From contig JAIKZO010000022.1 of assembly GCA_024682115.1 (NCBI GenBank), positions 1-54,791 of the forward strand: a DNA stretch of 54,791 nucleotides, in the 5' to 3' direction. This document shows, piece by piece, positions 13,919 through 22,549 of the stretch (position 1 is its first letter; each line of letters starts with the position of its first letter). The position numbers and the translations under genes are program-made. This DNA comes from Lachnospiraceae bacterium (GTDB taxonomy: Bacteria > Bacillota > Clostridia > Lachnospirales > Lachnospiraceae). Under the pieces are notes generated by a model that searched no databases, was not told the DNA's origin, and saw nothing but the letters and a program-made list of their open reading frames with translations.

Positions 13919-15457
13919 TTACTCTTCCTTACGGGTTATGTCGATTAGATGTGCATCAGCTTCGGCAACTTCCTCAGGAGTCCTGTCTCTGTCATCATAG
14001 AACGAGAGCTGGTTCTTTCCGCGCTTCTTTGATTTATAAACCGCAGCATCGGCTGCCTTGTAAAGGCTTTCGAAATCGGCACCGTTTGTCGGGAATACCG
14101 CCGCACCTATACTGGCCGTTACGGAATACTTAACGTAATCACCGACCTGGAAATGTCTGAAGAAGTATATCAGCTTCTGTGCTTCACGGAGCGTGTTCTG
14201 CTCTTCCTTGAGGTTCTTTAAGAAGATCATGAACTCGTCACCGCCCGAACGTCCGATGATATCGGAAACACGGAAGTTGATACCGATGTTCCTTCCGAGT
14301 TCTCTCAATACCTCGTCTCCGAAAGCATGTCCCATCGTATCGTTTATCTTCTTGAAGTTATCTATATCGACAACAAAGAGCATTCCGAGAGTATCCGGAT
14401 GATCCTCGATATATTCTTTTATCTCTCTTTCCGTTGCCAGCTTGTTCTTCAGACCGGTAAGCTGATCGGTGTCGGCTTTGTCCTTAAGTTCGGTATTGTT
14501 CTTCGAAGTGATGTAGTTCTGTACGATCTGTATGAACGTTATCACTATGATGAACATCGCCATTACGGCAAGACACCACTGAAGCCTCTTTATGCTGCTC
14601 CGGTACTGTCTGTTCTCGTCCTTGTCGACGTTGAGCTTGTTGTAGCTGGTCATAAGGATGTAACCGGTATCTTTGATCGGCGTATATGTGACGATATAAT
14701 CGGTCTTGCCTATCACGGCTTCAAACGAACCGGAAAGATAAGATACCACTCTGGTCCTTACTCTCTTCAGCGTGGAGGAATTGTTCCCTGAAGCTATATC
14801 ATCCCAGTAATTGCTGTCATTGTTGAATCCCGGCATTTCCTTGGATGTAACAAGTATCTTTCCGTCCTTATCGGTGATGACACAGAATGAAGAATCATCG
14901 GCATCTTTCTCGACGGTTACCAGTTTTCTTACGACTTCCGGATTGAGCGGATAATACAAAAGAACACACTTATGTACGGAATCGTTTACCGGCATCTTTA
15001 CCACAAGAGCCGGATCACCTTTGACTTCATCGTCTCTCACAAAGGAAATACCCTTGGGACTTAACGAGATCACACTGTCAAAGTACGAAAGGTCCGTTCC
15101 CAGGAAGGATCTGCCTTCATCGGTGACGACCTTATCGTTTTCCGCTACAAGAAGCGCCATATATGCATCGGAATTCTTAACGAGCGGTCTGAGGACATCG
15201 GAAGCTCCGAAATCGGCCAGATTGTTATCAACGATAACATCTATGAGTGCTTCGGCAACCGCCTCCATCCTTCTGATGGAAGATGTGATCCCTTCGGCAT
15301 ACTCACCGGAAGCTACGACCATGTCTTCTTCATAACTCGTAACGGTTTCCTGCTTTATATTGGCGGTGAAACTGGCAAACATGAAAACCATGATGACAGC
15401 GAAGATTACCACCGGGAGAACCCATTGTAAAAGGAAACGTTTCCATTCGTCCTTCAT
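13919..15457 (-). CDS. Membrane diguanylate cyclase (Cache-like sensor plus GGDEF)
   Basis: The 512-residue protein has a transmembrane helix at about residues 10-30, an extracytoplasmic sensor region to about 280 that resembles a dCache domain, a second transmembrane helix at about 294-312, and a GGDEF domain from about 330. The catalytic GGDEF is at 405-409, so c-di-GMP synthesis is expected. An RxxD inhibitory I-site (R396-D399) sits five residues upstream, as in product-inhibited cyclases. The ligand is unknown. It is the third gene of the GNAT-YesL operon, one base after YesL. Confidence 0.93.
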   Translation of the reverse strand: MKDEWKRFLLQWVLPVVIFAVIMVFMFASFTANIKQETVTSYEEDMVVASGEYAEGITSSIRRMEAVAEALIDVIVDNNLADFGASDVLRPLVKNSDAYMALLVAENDKVVTDEGRSFLGTDLSYFDSVISLSPKGISFVRDDEVKGDPALVVKMPVNDSVHKCVLLYYPLNPEVVRKLVTVEKDADDSSFCVITDKDGKILVTSKEMPGFNNDSNYWDDIASGNNSSTLKRVRTRVVSYLSGSFEAVIGKTDYIVTYTPIKDTGYILMTSYNKLNVDKDENRQYRSSIKRLQWCLAVMAMFIIVITFIQIVQNYITSKNNTELKDKADTDQLTGLKNKLATEREIKEYIEDHPDTLGMLFVVDIDNFKKINDTMGHAFGDEVLRELGRNIGINFRVSDIIGRSGGDEFMIFLKNLKEEQNTLREAQKLIYFFRHFQVGDYVKYSVTASIGAAVFPTNGADFESLYKAADAAVYKSKKRGKNQLSFYDDRDRTPEEVAEADAHLIDITRKEE

Positions 15458-15458
15458 C

Positions 15459-16178
15459 TTATTCCCCTAATGTTTCAGATGAATCGTTATCCTTAATACT
15501 TTCGGTTTCCTCTACAGCCTCCGCAGGCTCCACGAACCAGTCGTCGGGATCTTTGTCTTCCTGCTTCGGCTCAAACCTTTTAAATGTCTTGTTATATATA
15601 AGTGCACATACGAATGCGGGTCCCGAGATTCCCAGGAGCAGCATTAACGGTGCCAGTATCTGTTCAAAGAAATAAATGAGCACTACCGGAACGGCACACA
15701 CGATCGCCATCAGGACCGTTCTGGGTAATGTCAGTATCCCGATCATGACGCTGTTCTTGATCGTTCTCGATACCGAATTTTCAAAACGGGAAAGCAACGG
15801 GAAAATGTGCAGGCCCAGAATGAATATCAATCCGTCAACTGCCAGCAGAGCCGCCGGAAGCCATGACGGAAACTCCACATTGGAATGTCCCATCAGATAA
15901 AAATCCATTACCAGGATCACTATGACCACAAGCTCTATAAGCCATATGATCGTCGCCTGCTTAAAATTCTGCTTAAATGACTTAAAATAACTCTTTACTA
16001 TATACGTCTCTTCGTCACGTACTATCTTGAGGCATACATAGTGAAGTGCGGTTATCGATGCACCTATGGTAAATATCGGGATGCAACAGACTATCGTCAG
16101 CAGATTGAGTATGATCAAATCCGCAAATTTGTTAAGTCCCGTCATCAGCGGGCTTTCAAGATCAAAAAACCTACTCAT
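15459..16178 (-). CDS. YesL family membrane protein (DUF624)
   Basis: The 239-residue integral membrane protein opens with the family pattern SPLMTGLNKFADLIILNLLTI, then CCIPIFTIGASITALHYVCLKI. It has about five to six membrane helices and an acidic C-terminal tail. YesL/DUF624 proteins are often encoded near sugar ABC transporters; function is not established. It is nine bases after the GNAT gene and one before the GGDEF gene. Confidence 0.87.
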   Translation of the reverse strand: MSRFFDLESPLMTGLNKFADLIILNLLTIVCCIPIFTIGASITALHYVCLKIVRDEETYIVKSYFKSFKQNFKQATIIWLIELVVIVILVMDFYLMGHSNVEFPSWLPAALLAVDGLIFILGLHIFPLLSRFENSVSRTIKNSVMIGILTLPRTVLMAIVCAVPVVLIYFFEQILAPLMLLLGISGPAFVCALIYNKTFKRFEPKQEDKDPDDWFVEPAEAVEETESIKDNDSSETLGE

Positions 16179-16186
16179 CTCATATC

Positions 16187-16663
16187 CTAAAGCGCATATC
16201 TCATCGGTGTATATATGATACCGTTGTCCGATGTGCTTGCGCCTGTATCCTTAAATCCCAATCTGTGATAAAAATCCGTTGCATACGGTGCGGCATTCAC
16301 TGTCAGCTCGCTCTGATGGAGCTTGATCTTTGCATAATCCGCCATCGCCTGTATCAGACGTCTTCCTATCCCCTGCCTGTGAAACTCGCCGTCAACAAAA
16401 AGCAGCGATATATGACAGTTGTTCCTAAGAGAGATCACTCCGACTATCCTGTGGTAATAGTATGCTCCTACCACCTGGTATTCTCCGGCTTCGAACATCC
16501 TTTTCAGGAAATTGTCCGATATGAAGTTCCTGAAATGGTCAATCCCCTCTTTATCGAACATCTTCGCATCATATTCCGTAAATGTCCGATAGACCAGTGC
16601 CATTGCGTCTTCCCAATCGTCACTGTCAATAAAGCGGATATCGATCCTGCTGAAATCGTACAT
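16187..16663 (-). CDS. GNAT family N-acetyltransferase
   Basis: The 158-residue protein shows the GNAT acetyl-CoA motif (HRQGIGRRLIQAMADYAK), a preceding beta strand (HISLLFVDGEFH) and the C-terminal FYHRLGFKDTG segment. The acceptor substrate is unknown. I chose the ATG at 16663 rather than the upstream TTG at 16735 because the promoter at 16692-16720 lies between them. It is the first gene of an operon with YesL and a diguanylate cyclase. Confidence 0.87.
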   Translation of the reverse strand: MYDFSRIDIRFIDSDDWEDAMALVYRTFTEYDAKMFDKEGIDHFRNFISDNFLKRMFEAGEYQVVGAYYYHRIVGVISLRNNCHISLLFVDGEFHRQGIGRRLIQAMADYAKIKLHQSELTVNAAPYATDFYHRLGFKDTGASTSDNGIIYTPMRYAL

Positions 16664-16691
16664 ACTTATCCCATGGTGACCACACAAAGAT

Positions 16692-16720
16692 ATTATAACA
16701 CTACATATATGCTTTCTCAA
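16692..16720 (-). promoter_or_regulatory. Promoter of the GNAT-YesL-GGDEF operon
   Basis: On the minus strand TTGAGA (16720-16715), 17 bases and TATAAT (16697-16692) match the consensus in 11 of 12 positions. The predicted start near 16685 leaves about 22 bases before the ATG at 16663. Confidence 0.85.
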
Positions 16721-16764
16721 CAGGAAAAACAACAATATCTTTGGTTTTGGCCCGTTTCCCGGTA

Positions 16765-17304
16765 CTATTGATAAAGCTGTCTGACGGTGTCCTCAACACT
16801 GTCCCAGACATCCTCCGCGATATTCCCGGCCGCATCCTTTGAAGCCTCTACAAAAGCCTCACCCATATGATCAAGGAACTCATCCCCGTACTTCTGACAG
16901 ACTTTCTGCGTCTCGTCAATGAGCACTTCCGGAGAAAGTCCCAGATCTTCAAGGGAATCGATCGCATCGGTTATCTTTAAGGCCTCGTCTTCCGAGATCT
17001 CTATACCGATCTCCCGTCCGGTCTCCTTGACCGCCTCCTTGATATCGGAAGCATTGTCCAGCTGTCCGTTATGAGCCTTTTCCTTAAGGGAATCGACAGC
17101 CTTGTTTACCGTGTCAACATTGATCTTTTCGACATTTTCGGAAAGCGCATCGCTCAGATCCTTTGTGGCATTCACTATGCCCGTCCTTTCGATGGCTTTT
17201 TTTGCCGTATAGGTTCTTCCGACCATCATCACGAAAGCTATCGCCGCTATCCCTATAAGGAATATCACTACCGTAAATAAGCATTTTAAAAATCTTCTGA
17301 TCAC
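16765..17304 (-). CDS. Hypothetical membrane-anchored helical protein
   Basis: The 179-residue product has an N-terminal membrane anchor (about residues 7-30, after the basic MIRRFLK) followed by a long, acidic, mostly helical domain with predicted amphipathic segments and no cysteine motif except one. I do not recognise a family. Its start overlaps the stop of the alpha/beta hydrolase gene by four bases, so the two are translated together, and a role linked to the hydrolase at the membrane is possible. No lipobox is present. Confidence 0.65.
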   Translation of the reverse strand: MIRRFLKCLFTVVIFLIGIAAIAFVMMVGRTYTAKKAIERTGIVNATKDLSDALSENVEKINVDTVNKAVDSLKEKAHNGQLDNASDIKEAVKETGREIGIEISEDEALKITDAIDSLEDLGLSPEVLIDETQKVCQKYGDEFLDHMGEAFVEASKDAAGNIAEDVWDSVEDTVRQLYQ

Positions 17305-18230
17305 CTGTTTGTGATCTCCTTTTCCATCCAGTCAAGCATGTCCGTAAAGACCTCTTCCTTTATAGGTTCGTTATGGATCTCATGCCTGTATCCTTCATAA
17401 AGCTTCATCTCGACATTCTTCATCCCGAGGGCTTTATACTGATCGTAAACGTATTTAACTCCGACGCCGTTATTACCGACCTGATCCTCACTTCCGGAAA
17501 TGATAAAGACCGGAAGATCCTTGGGCATCCCGGAAATAAGCTTTTTGTTGTTGATCCTGTCTATCAGCGTAAAGAGTGTCTTGTATCCGTTAACGGTGAA
17601 CACGAATCCGCACAGGGGGTCTTCGTCATATTTCTTGGTCTCCGCAGGGTCGGTACTGAGCCAGTCGCTCTTATGTCCTTCGGGGATCTTTTTGGGATCA
17701 CCGAAAGCTATGTTTGAGATCATCTGTGCCTTATGTTTGCTTCCGAGGAACAGACCCTGGACTGCGGCGAGCGTAAGTCCGAATTTAACCGCAGCGGCGG
17801 GATTGGTGCCGGTTCCGCAGACTATGGCTCCCTGAATGCCCGTGCCGTAACGGAACATGTAATTTCTCAGGATGAACGAACCCATGCTGTGGCCCCAGAT
17901 AAAATAAGGTTTCCCGGGATATTGTTCCTGAACCGTCTTTTTAAGGCGGTGAACATCCCTTACCACGACCGTGGCAGGATCCTGCTCACAATAATATCCG
18001 AACGTCCCGCCTTCCGGAACGCTTTTACCGTGTCCGAGCATATCAAGGCCCGTTACGACAAAACCCTTATCCGTGAACCACTTTGCCGCATGCTCGTATC
18101 TTTCAACGTATTCGGCCATTCCGTGGACTATCTGCAATACGCCCTTAACCTCTCCTTCGGGTTCCCATTTAACGGCATGAAGCTTGGTGATACCGTCACG
18201 TGAATCTATGGTAAATTCAGTTTTCTTCAT
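17301..18230 (-). CDS. Alpha/beta hydrolase, lysophospholipase-like (serine aminopeptidase S33 domain)
   Basis: The 309-residue enzyme has the nucleophile elbow GHSMGS (113-118, Ser115), an oxyanion region VHGMAEYVERY (about 35-45), a likely acid in SGSEDQVG and the catalytic His in the YRHEIHNEP segment. These are hallmarks of the monoglyceride lipase/lysophospholipase group. Substrate is unknown. A GGAGGG site lies six bases before the ATG. It follows metG by 92 bases, a gap with no clear terminator. Confidence 0.9.
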   Translation of the reverse strand: MKKTEFTIDSRDGITKLHAVKWEPEGEVKGVLQIVHGMAEYVERYEHAAKWFTDKGFVVTGLDMLGHGKSVPEGGTFGYYCEQDPATVVVRDVHRLKKTVQEQYPGKPYFIWGHSMGSFILRNYMFRYGTGIQGAIVCGTGTNPAAAVKFGLTLAAVQGLFLGSKHKAQMISNIAFGDPKKIPEGHKSDWLSTDPAETKKYDEDPLCGFVFTVNGYKTLFTLIDRINNKKLISGMPKDLPVFIISGSEDQVGNNGVGVKYVYDQYKALGMKNVEMKLYEGYRHEIHNEPIKEEVFTDMLDWMEKEITNR

Positions 18231-18322
18231 ATGTAACCCTCCACATTTTTTCGAGCCTGTTTTCTTTCCCCAATGAGTTCGTGCTTGTTTTCATTCCTCT
18301 GCAGCGCAAAACGCCTGCTTCG

Positions 18323-20311
18323 CTAGCAGATTTCGGCACCGGAAGGCATATCCTTTTCGGGAGATACCAGGGCAAGATTGCCGTTTTCATCCTCAGCACA
18401 AAGAAGCATTCCTTCCGATACGACTCCGGCAAGAGTTGCGCTCTTTAAGTTTACGAGCACCATGACTTTTTTACCGACCATCTCCTCGGGGCTGTAATAC
18501 TGCTTTATCCCGGAAACGATCTGTTTTACCTTGTCTCCTATCTTAACCTGCGAGCAGAGAAGTTTTTTGGACTTGGGCACTTCCTCACACTTTATTATCT
18601 CTCCGACACAGAACTGAAGCTTCGCAAAATCGTCATATTCGATCTCATCTTTGATCGTAACGTTTATCACTCCTTCTTCGGGTGTCCCTTCAGAAACAGC
18701 TCCGGGATTTTCCTTCGCGTATTCGGCTTTTTGAGCCTCACGGATCTCCTCCACCTTCTTCATGACCGCCTCGCTGTCAAGCCTTGCAAACAGTATCTCG
18801 GGTTTTTCGGTCACTTTTTTGCCCGATTCAAAAAGGCCGTATCTTCCGAGATCCTCAAAGCTTCTTACAGGCTCGTTCATCTCGTTGAGGATCTTTTCGG
18901 CAGTCTCGGGCATGAACGGTGCCAGAAGGTTTGCTCCGATACATATCGACTCCGTAAGGTTATACATTACCTCGCTGAGCCTGTCTTTTTTGGATTCATC
19001 CTTCGCAAGTACCCACGGTTCCGTTTCATCGATATATTTGTTGCATCGTCTGAAAAGAACGAAGACCTCACTCAACGCATCCGCGATGTGCATGTCTTCC
19101 ATCTTCTGTGCGACTCTGTCTCTTGTATTTGTAACAACGTTCTTAAGATCTTCGTCGAAATCTCCGGTGACGCCCGTCGATGAAACTACCCCGTCGAAAT
19201 ACTTGTTGCTCATCGATATAGTCCTGCTCACCAGATTACCCAGGACATTGGCAAGTTCCGAATTGAATCTCTCTATCACGAGTTCCCATGTGATGGTTCC
19301 GTCGTTTTCATACGGCATCTCATGCAAAAGGAAATACCTTACGGCATCGGTCCCGAAAAGTCCCACAAGATCATCGGCATAGATAACGTTACCGCGGGAT
19401 TTACTCATCTTCTCTCCGCCCTGTAAAAGCCAGGGATGACCGAATACCTGCCTGGGCAGTTCCTCTCCCATTGCCATAAGGAAAATGGGCCAGTATATGG
19501 TGTGGAATCTCACGATATCCTTTCCGATAAGGTGAAGGTCCGCCGGCCAGAGCTTTTTATATAGATCGCCGTGATTTCCTTCGGCATCATATCCGATACC
19601 CGTGATATAGTTTGAAAGTGCATCCATCCAGACATAGATCACGTGTTTTTCATCAAAGCTCACGGGTATGCCCCAGGTGTAAGAAGTCCTGCTCACGCAA
19701 AGATCCTGAAGTCCCGGAAGAAGGAAATTGTTCATCATCTCGTTCTTTCTCGATACGGGCTGAATGAACTCGGGATGAGAATTGATATGCTCAATGAGCC
19801 TGTCGGCATATTTGCTCATCTTAAAGAAATATGCTTCTTCGCTCGCGGGTTTTACTTCTCTTCCGCAATCGGGACATTTACCGTCCTTTAACTGTGCGCT
19901 CGTCCAGAATGATTCGCAGGGAACACAGTACATTCCTTCATACGATCCTTTGTAGATATCTCCCTGGTCATAGAATTTTTTGAATATCTTCTGGACCTGT
20001 TCCATGTGGTCTTCATCGGTCGTTCTTATGAACCTGTCATATGATACGTTGAGCGACTTGCAGATATCCTTTATCGTATCGGCGATACCGTCGACGAATT
20101 TCTTGGGAGATACACCGGCCGCTGCCGCTTTTTCCTCGATCTTCACACCGTGCTCATCGGTCCCGGTCTGAAGATAAACATCGTATCCTTCCAGTTTTTT
20201 GTATCTTGCGATGGCATCAGCCATAACGATCTCATAGGAATTACCCACATGAGGCTTTCCCGATGTATAGGCTATAGCTGTTGTAATATAGTATTTTCCT
20301 TTGTTTCCCAT
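18323..20311 (-). CDS. metG: Methionine--tRNA ligase
   Basis: The 662-residue class I synthetase has the HIGH-type motif as KPHVGNSYE (19-27), four zinc-binding cysteines (C129, C132, C146, C149), and KMSKS at 301-305. A C-terminal tRNA-binding (EMAP-like) domain runs from about residue 560 (FAKLQFCVGEIIKCEEVPKSKKLL). It charges tRNA-Met. It begins one base after the stop of the last polysaccharide gene, so it appears to be read from the same transcript. I found no T-box or SAM riboswitch in front of it. Confidence 0.98.
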   Translation of the reverse strand: MGNKGKYYITTAIAYTSGKPHVGNSYEIVMADAIARYKKLEGYDVYLQTGTDEHGVKIEEKAAAAGVSPKKFVDGIADTIKDICKSLNVSYDRFIRTTDEDHMEQVQKIFKKFYDQGDIYKGSYEGMYCVPCESFWTSAQLKDGKCPDCGREVKPASEEAYFFKMSKYADRLIEHINSHPEFIQPVSRKNEMMNNFLLPGLQDLCVSRTSYTWGIPVSFDEKHVIYVWMDALSNYITGIGYDAEGNHGDLYKKLWPADLHLIGKDIVRFHTIYWPIFLMAMGEELPRQVFGHPWLLQGGEKMSKSRGNVIYADDLVGLFGTDAVRYFLLHEMPYENDGTITWELVIERFNSELANVLGNLVSRTISMSNKYFDGVVSSTGVTGDFDEDLKNVVTNTRDRVAQKMEDMHIADALSEVFVLFRRCNKYIDETEPWVLAKDESKKDRLSEVMYNLTESICIGANLLAPFMPETAEKILNEMNEPVRSFEDLGRYGLFESGKKVTEKPEILFARLDSEAVMKKVEEIREAQKAEYAKENPGAVSEGTPEEGVINVTIKDEIEYDDFAKLQFCVGEIIKCEEVPKSKKLLCSQVKIGDKVKQIVSGIKQYYSPEEMVGKKVMVLVNLKSATLAGVVSEGMLLCAEDENGNLALVSPEKDMPSGAEIC

Positions 20312-20312
20312 C

Positions 20313-21317
20313 TTATTTTTTTCCTTTCATCTTAATCCTGTGGATCTTGCGTGCCAGCTTAGGCGCACATCCGAGGATGAATATATACTGTTTATTCTTC
20401 TTAGTAAGATACGGGTTACCCAAAGACCTGAACATATTTCTCCGGAGATACTTTTTTACCTCGCGGTAAAAGGTATTATCCCGTGTCATTTTGGATATCG
20501 GTATGTGGAGCATATACTCGATACGCTGGAACATCGCGAACCTGAAGGCTTCCTTTGCAAGCTCGGGATATTCTTTTTTGACTATGTTCATCGCACGGTC
20601 CGAATTGACGACTATGTCTTTGAAGACCGGCGGGAAGTATTCCGTATCAGTGGTCCTTGAGTTGGATCGCATTCGATAGACCACGTGATAATCCTGGTAG
20701 GGAAGTATCGCGGATCTCTTCACATCCGAAAGCATCCTTATGAGAAGATTGAAATCCTCGTTAAGCTCTCCTTCGGGAAAGTTATAAAGTTCAAACAAAG
20801 ACCTGTGCGTCAGTCTCGTACAGAACGAGCAGTCTCCCCTGTGAAGCAGAAGTTCCCTCATTATATGACGGTTATCTACTATCTTTCCTTCCTCGGGAGG
20901 AATACACACATCCGGCATTCGTTCGCCCTTTTCGTCGATCTCATCCCTCGAGGTCTGTACCATCAGAAGGTTCGTCTCGCCGACTGCCATAAGGAGCCGT
21001 TCATACATCATGGGCTCCACATAATCATCCGCATCAACGAATCCTATGAAGTCACCCCTTGCGATGTTGAGTCCCGCATTCCTTGCTGAGGACGATCCGC
21101 CGTTTTCTTTGTGTATGACCTTTATCCTTTTATCCGAAAGCGCGATCTTTTCAGCCAGCGCTCCGGTATTGTCCGTCGAACCGTCATCGACGATTATTAT
21201 CTCCAGGTTACGGTAGGTCTGTTTCTGAACCGATGAAACGCTTCTTTCAAGACAGTCCATCGAGTTGTAGACGGGAATTATTATGCTTATAAGTACCGGT
21301 TCGTTTCTATCCATCAT
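20313..21317 (-). CDS. Glycosyltransferase family 2
   Basis: The 334-residue protein opens with the GT-A nucleotide-sugar fold signature SIIIPVYNSMDCLERS and EIIIVDDGSTDNTG, then a FVDADDYVEP acceptor/metal motif. It lacks membrane segments and should act at the inner face of the membrane. It transfers one sugar to the growing lipid-linked repeat unit; donor unknown. Its start overlaps the next GT4 gene by four bases. Confidence 0.9.
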   Translation of the reverse strand: MMDRNEPVLISIIIPVYNSMDCLERSVSSVQKQTYRNLEIIIVDDGSTDNTGALAEKIALSDKRIKVIHKENGGSSSARNAGLNIARGDFIGFVDADDYVEPMMYERLLMAVGETNLLMVQTSRDEIDEKGERMPDVCIPPEEGKIVDNRHIMRELLLHRGDCSFCTRLTHRSLFELYNFPEGELNEDFNLLIRMLSDVKRSAILPYQDYHVVYRMRSNSRTTDTEYFPPVFKDIVVNSDRAMNIVKKEYPELAKEAFRFAMFQRIEYMLHIPISKMTRDNTFYREVKKYLRRNMFRSLGNPYLTKKNKQYIFILGCAPKLARKIHRIKMKGKK

Positions 21318-22549
21318 GAACCCTTTCTGGTTCCGTTATTTTCGATATAGGAAAACATGTTCCTCGGGGCGATGACGGGTGCCTTTGAAAGCGGTCCGTC
21401 AAGCGGGGCATGATCGAGTCCCTGCTGCCATCCTTCTATCATGTATAAGAGCATATCTGCGGCATTCTCCGGATTCCATGAATCCGCTATTGTCCTGTAT
21501 GCCCTTTTAGCAATCTTTTCTCTTTCTTTTCCGTGTGTCATAAGGTAGATCACGGCATCTCTCATGCTCTCGTAATCTTCCTTATTGAACGCAACTCCGT
21601 TGTCCCATTGCCTGATGAGGAACGGAACGGATCCTGCTGCCGCGCATGCAACAACGGCACATGCGCTGTTCATGGCCTCGTTGACCACGGCTCCCCATCC
21701 TTCAAGCTCGTCCGACGGGAATATCATGATATGACATCTTTCCATTATCGTACGTACCTTGTCAGGCGGTAAAAAACCGTAGAACTGAACGTTATCGAGA
21801 AGTTCGTATTCCGTGATCATGGCCCTTAGAGGGTGTTCGAGTTCACCGCTTCCTATCATGTGGATACGGAACTCGGGCAAAAGAGGCTCGTTTCGCGAGA
21901 TCCTCTTTTCATTTTCCTTCTTAAGATCCCTTGCAAGCCAGCAGATGTATTCGGGATGCTTCAGCTTAAGGAACCTTCCCGCAAAAACGATCTCTATCAT
22001 CCCGCTGCTGTCCTTAAGTTCGAAAAGCTTATCGAGATGATACTTCCTCAGTTCCGGAAAATATCCGAACTTGTATTTTTTCCCGGGATAAGCATGTATC
22101 AGATTGAAATCCGAAGCCACATAAGCGCCCGCACAAAGAAGGTATGCCGGTGCCTTGCGGTATTTTATATGCTCTCTGTATTTTGATATCAGTCCGAAGG
22201 GCGAAATGAACTTCCACTGTCCTTCGCGATAGATCCTTTCATATATCCTGACCGTAAGTTTCTTTTCGTTTAGACGGGATTTTATTATATCCGTCCTTGT
22301 CGTCCATCCGGCTATGAGCACGTCCGCTTCCGAAACGATTTTTTTGCAACCGGCTTCATCTTCATAAAGACACTTTACGTACGGAAGGGAAACATAATCG
22401 GCACTCCATCCCATATCGATGCGTTCCTGTTCCATCGGTTCGGTCTGCACGAAGACGAAGTTTTCTCCCAGCCTGTCATAAAGCGCATCACAGAATGGCT
22501 TTTGATGATGATTTATGAAGTTGGACATAAAAACTATCTTTTGTTTCAT
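21314..22549 (-). CDS. Glycosyltransferase family 4
   Basis: The 411-residue protein has a GT-B layout with the C-terminal donor-binding half: VFAGRFLKLKHPEYI, then VQFYGFLPPDKV and the glutamate motif FPSDELEGWGAVVNEAMNSAC (E-x7-E) with a following GSVPFLI. The acceptor and donor are unknown. It overlaps its neighbours on both sides by four bases, typical of a tightly coupled polysaccharide operon. Confidence 0.88.
   Translation of the reverse strand: MKQKIVFMSNFINHHQKPFCDALYDRLGENFVFVQTEPMEQERIDMGWSADYVSLPYVKCLYEDEAGCKKIVSEADVLIAGWTTRTDIIKSRLNEKKLTVRIYERIYREGQWKFISPFGLISKYREHIKYRKAPAYLLCAGAYVASDFNLIHAYPGKKYKFGYFPELRKYHLDKLFELKDSSGMIEIVFAGRFLKLKHPEYICWLARDLKKENEKRISRNEPLLPEFRIHMIGSGELEHPLRAMITEYELLDNVQFYGFLPPDKVRTIMERCHIMIFPSDELEGWGAVVNEAMNSACAVVACAAAGSVPFLIRQWDNGVAFNKEDYESMRDAVIYLMTHGKEREKIAKRAYRTIADSWNPENAADMLLYMIEGWQQGLDHAPLDGPLSKAPVIAPRNMFSYIENNGTRKGS

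Noticed and set aside
18231-18322. A T-box, SAM riboswitch or terminator near metG
   Set aside because: No T-box motif, SAM riboswitch core or hairpin with a T-run was found before metG or in the 92-base gap after it; only a weak GC hairpin without a T-tract is present.
18762-19382. A 206-codon frame antisense to metG
   Set aside because: It is a shadow of the conserved synthetase and has no start signal.
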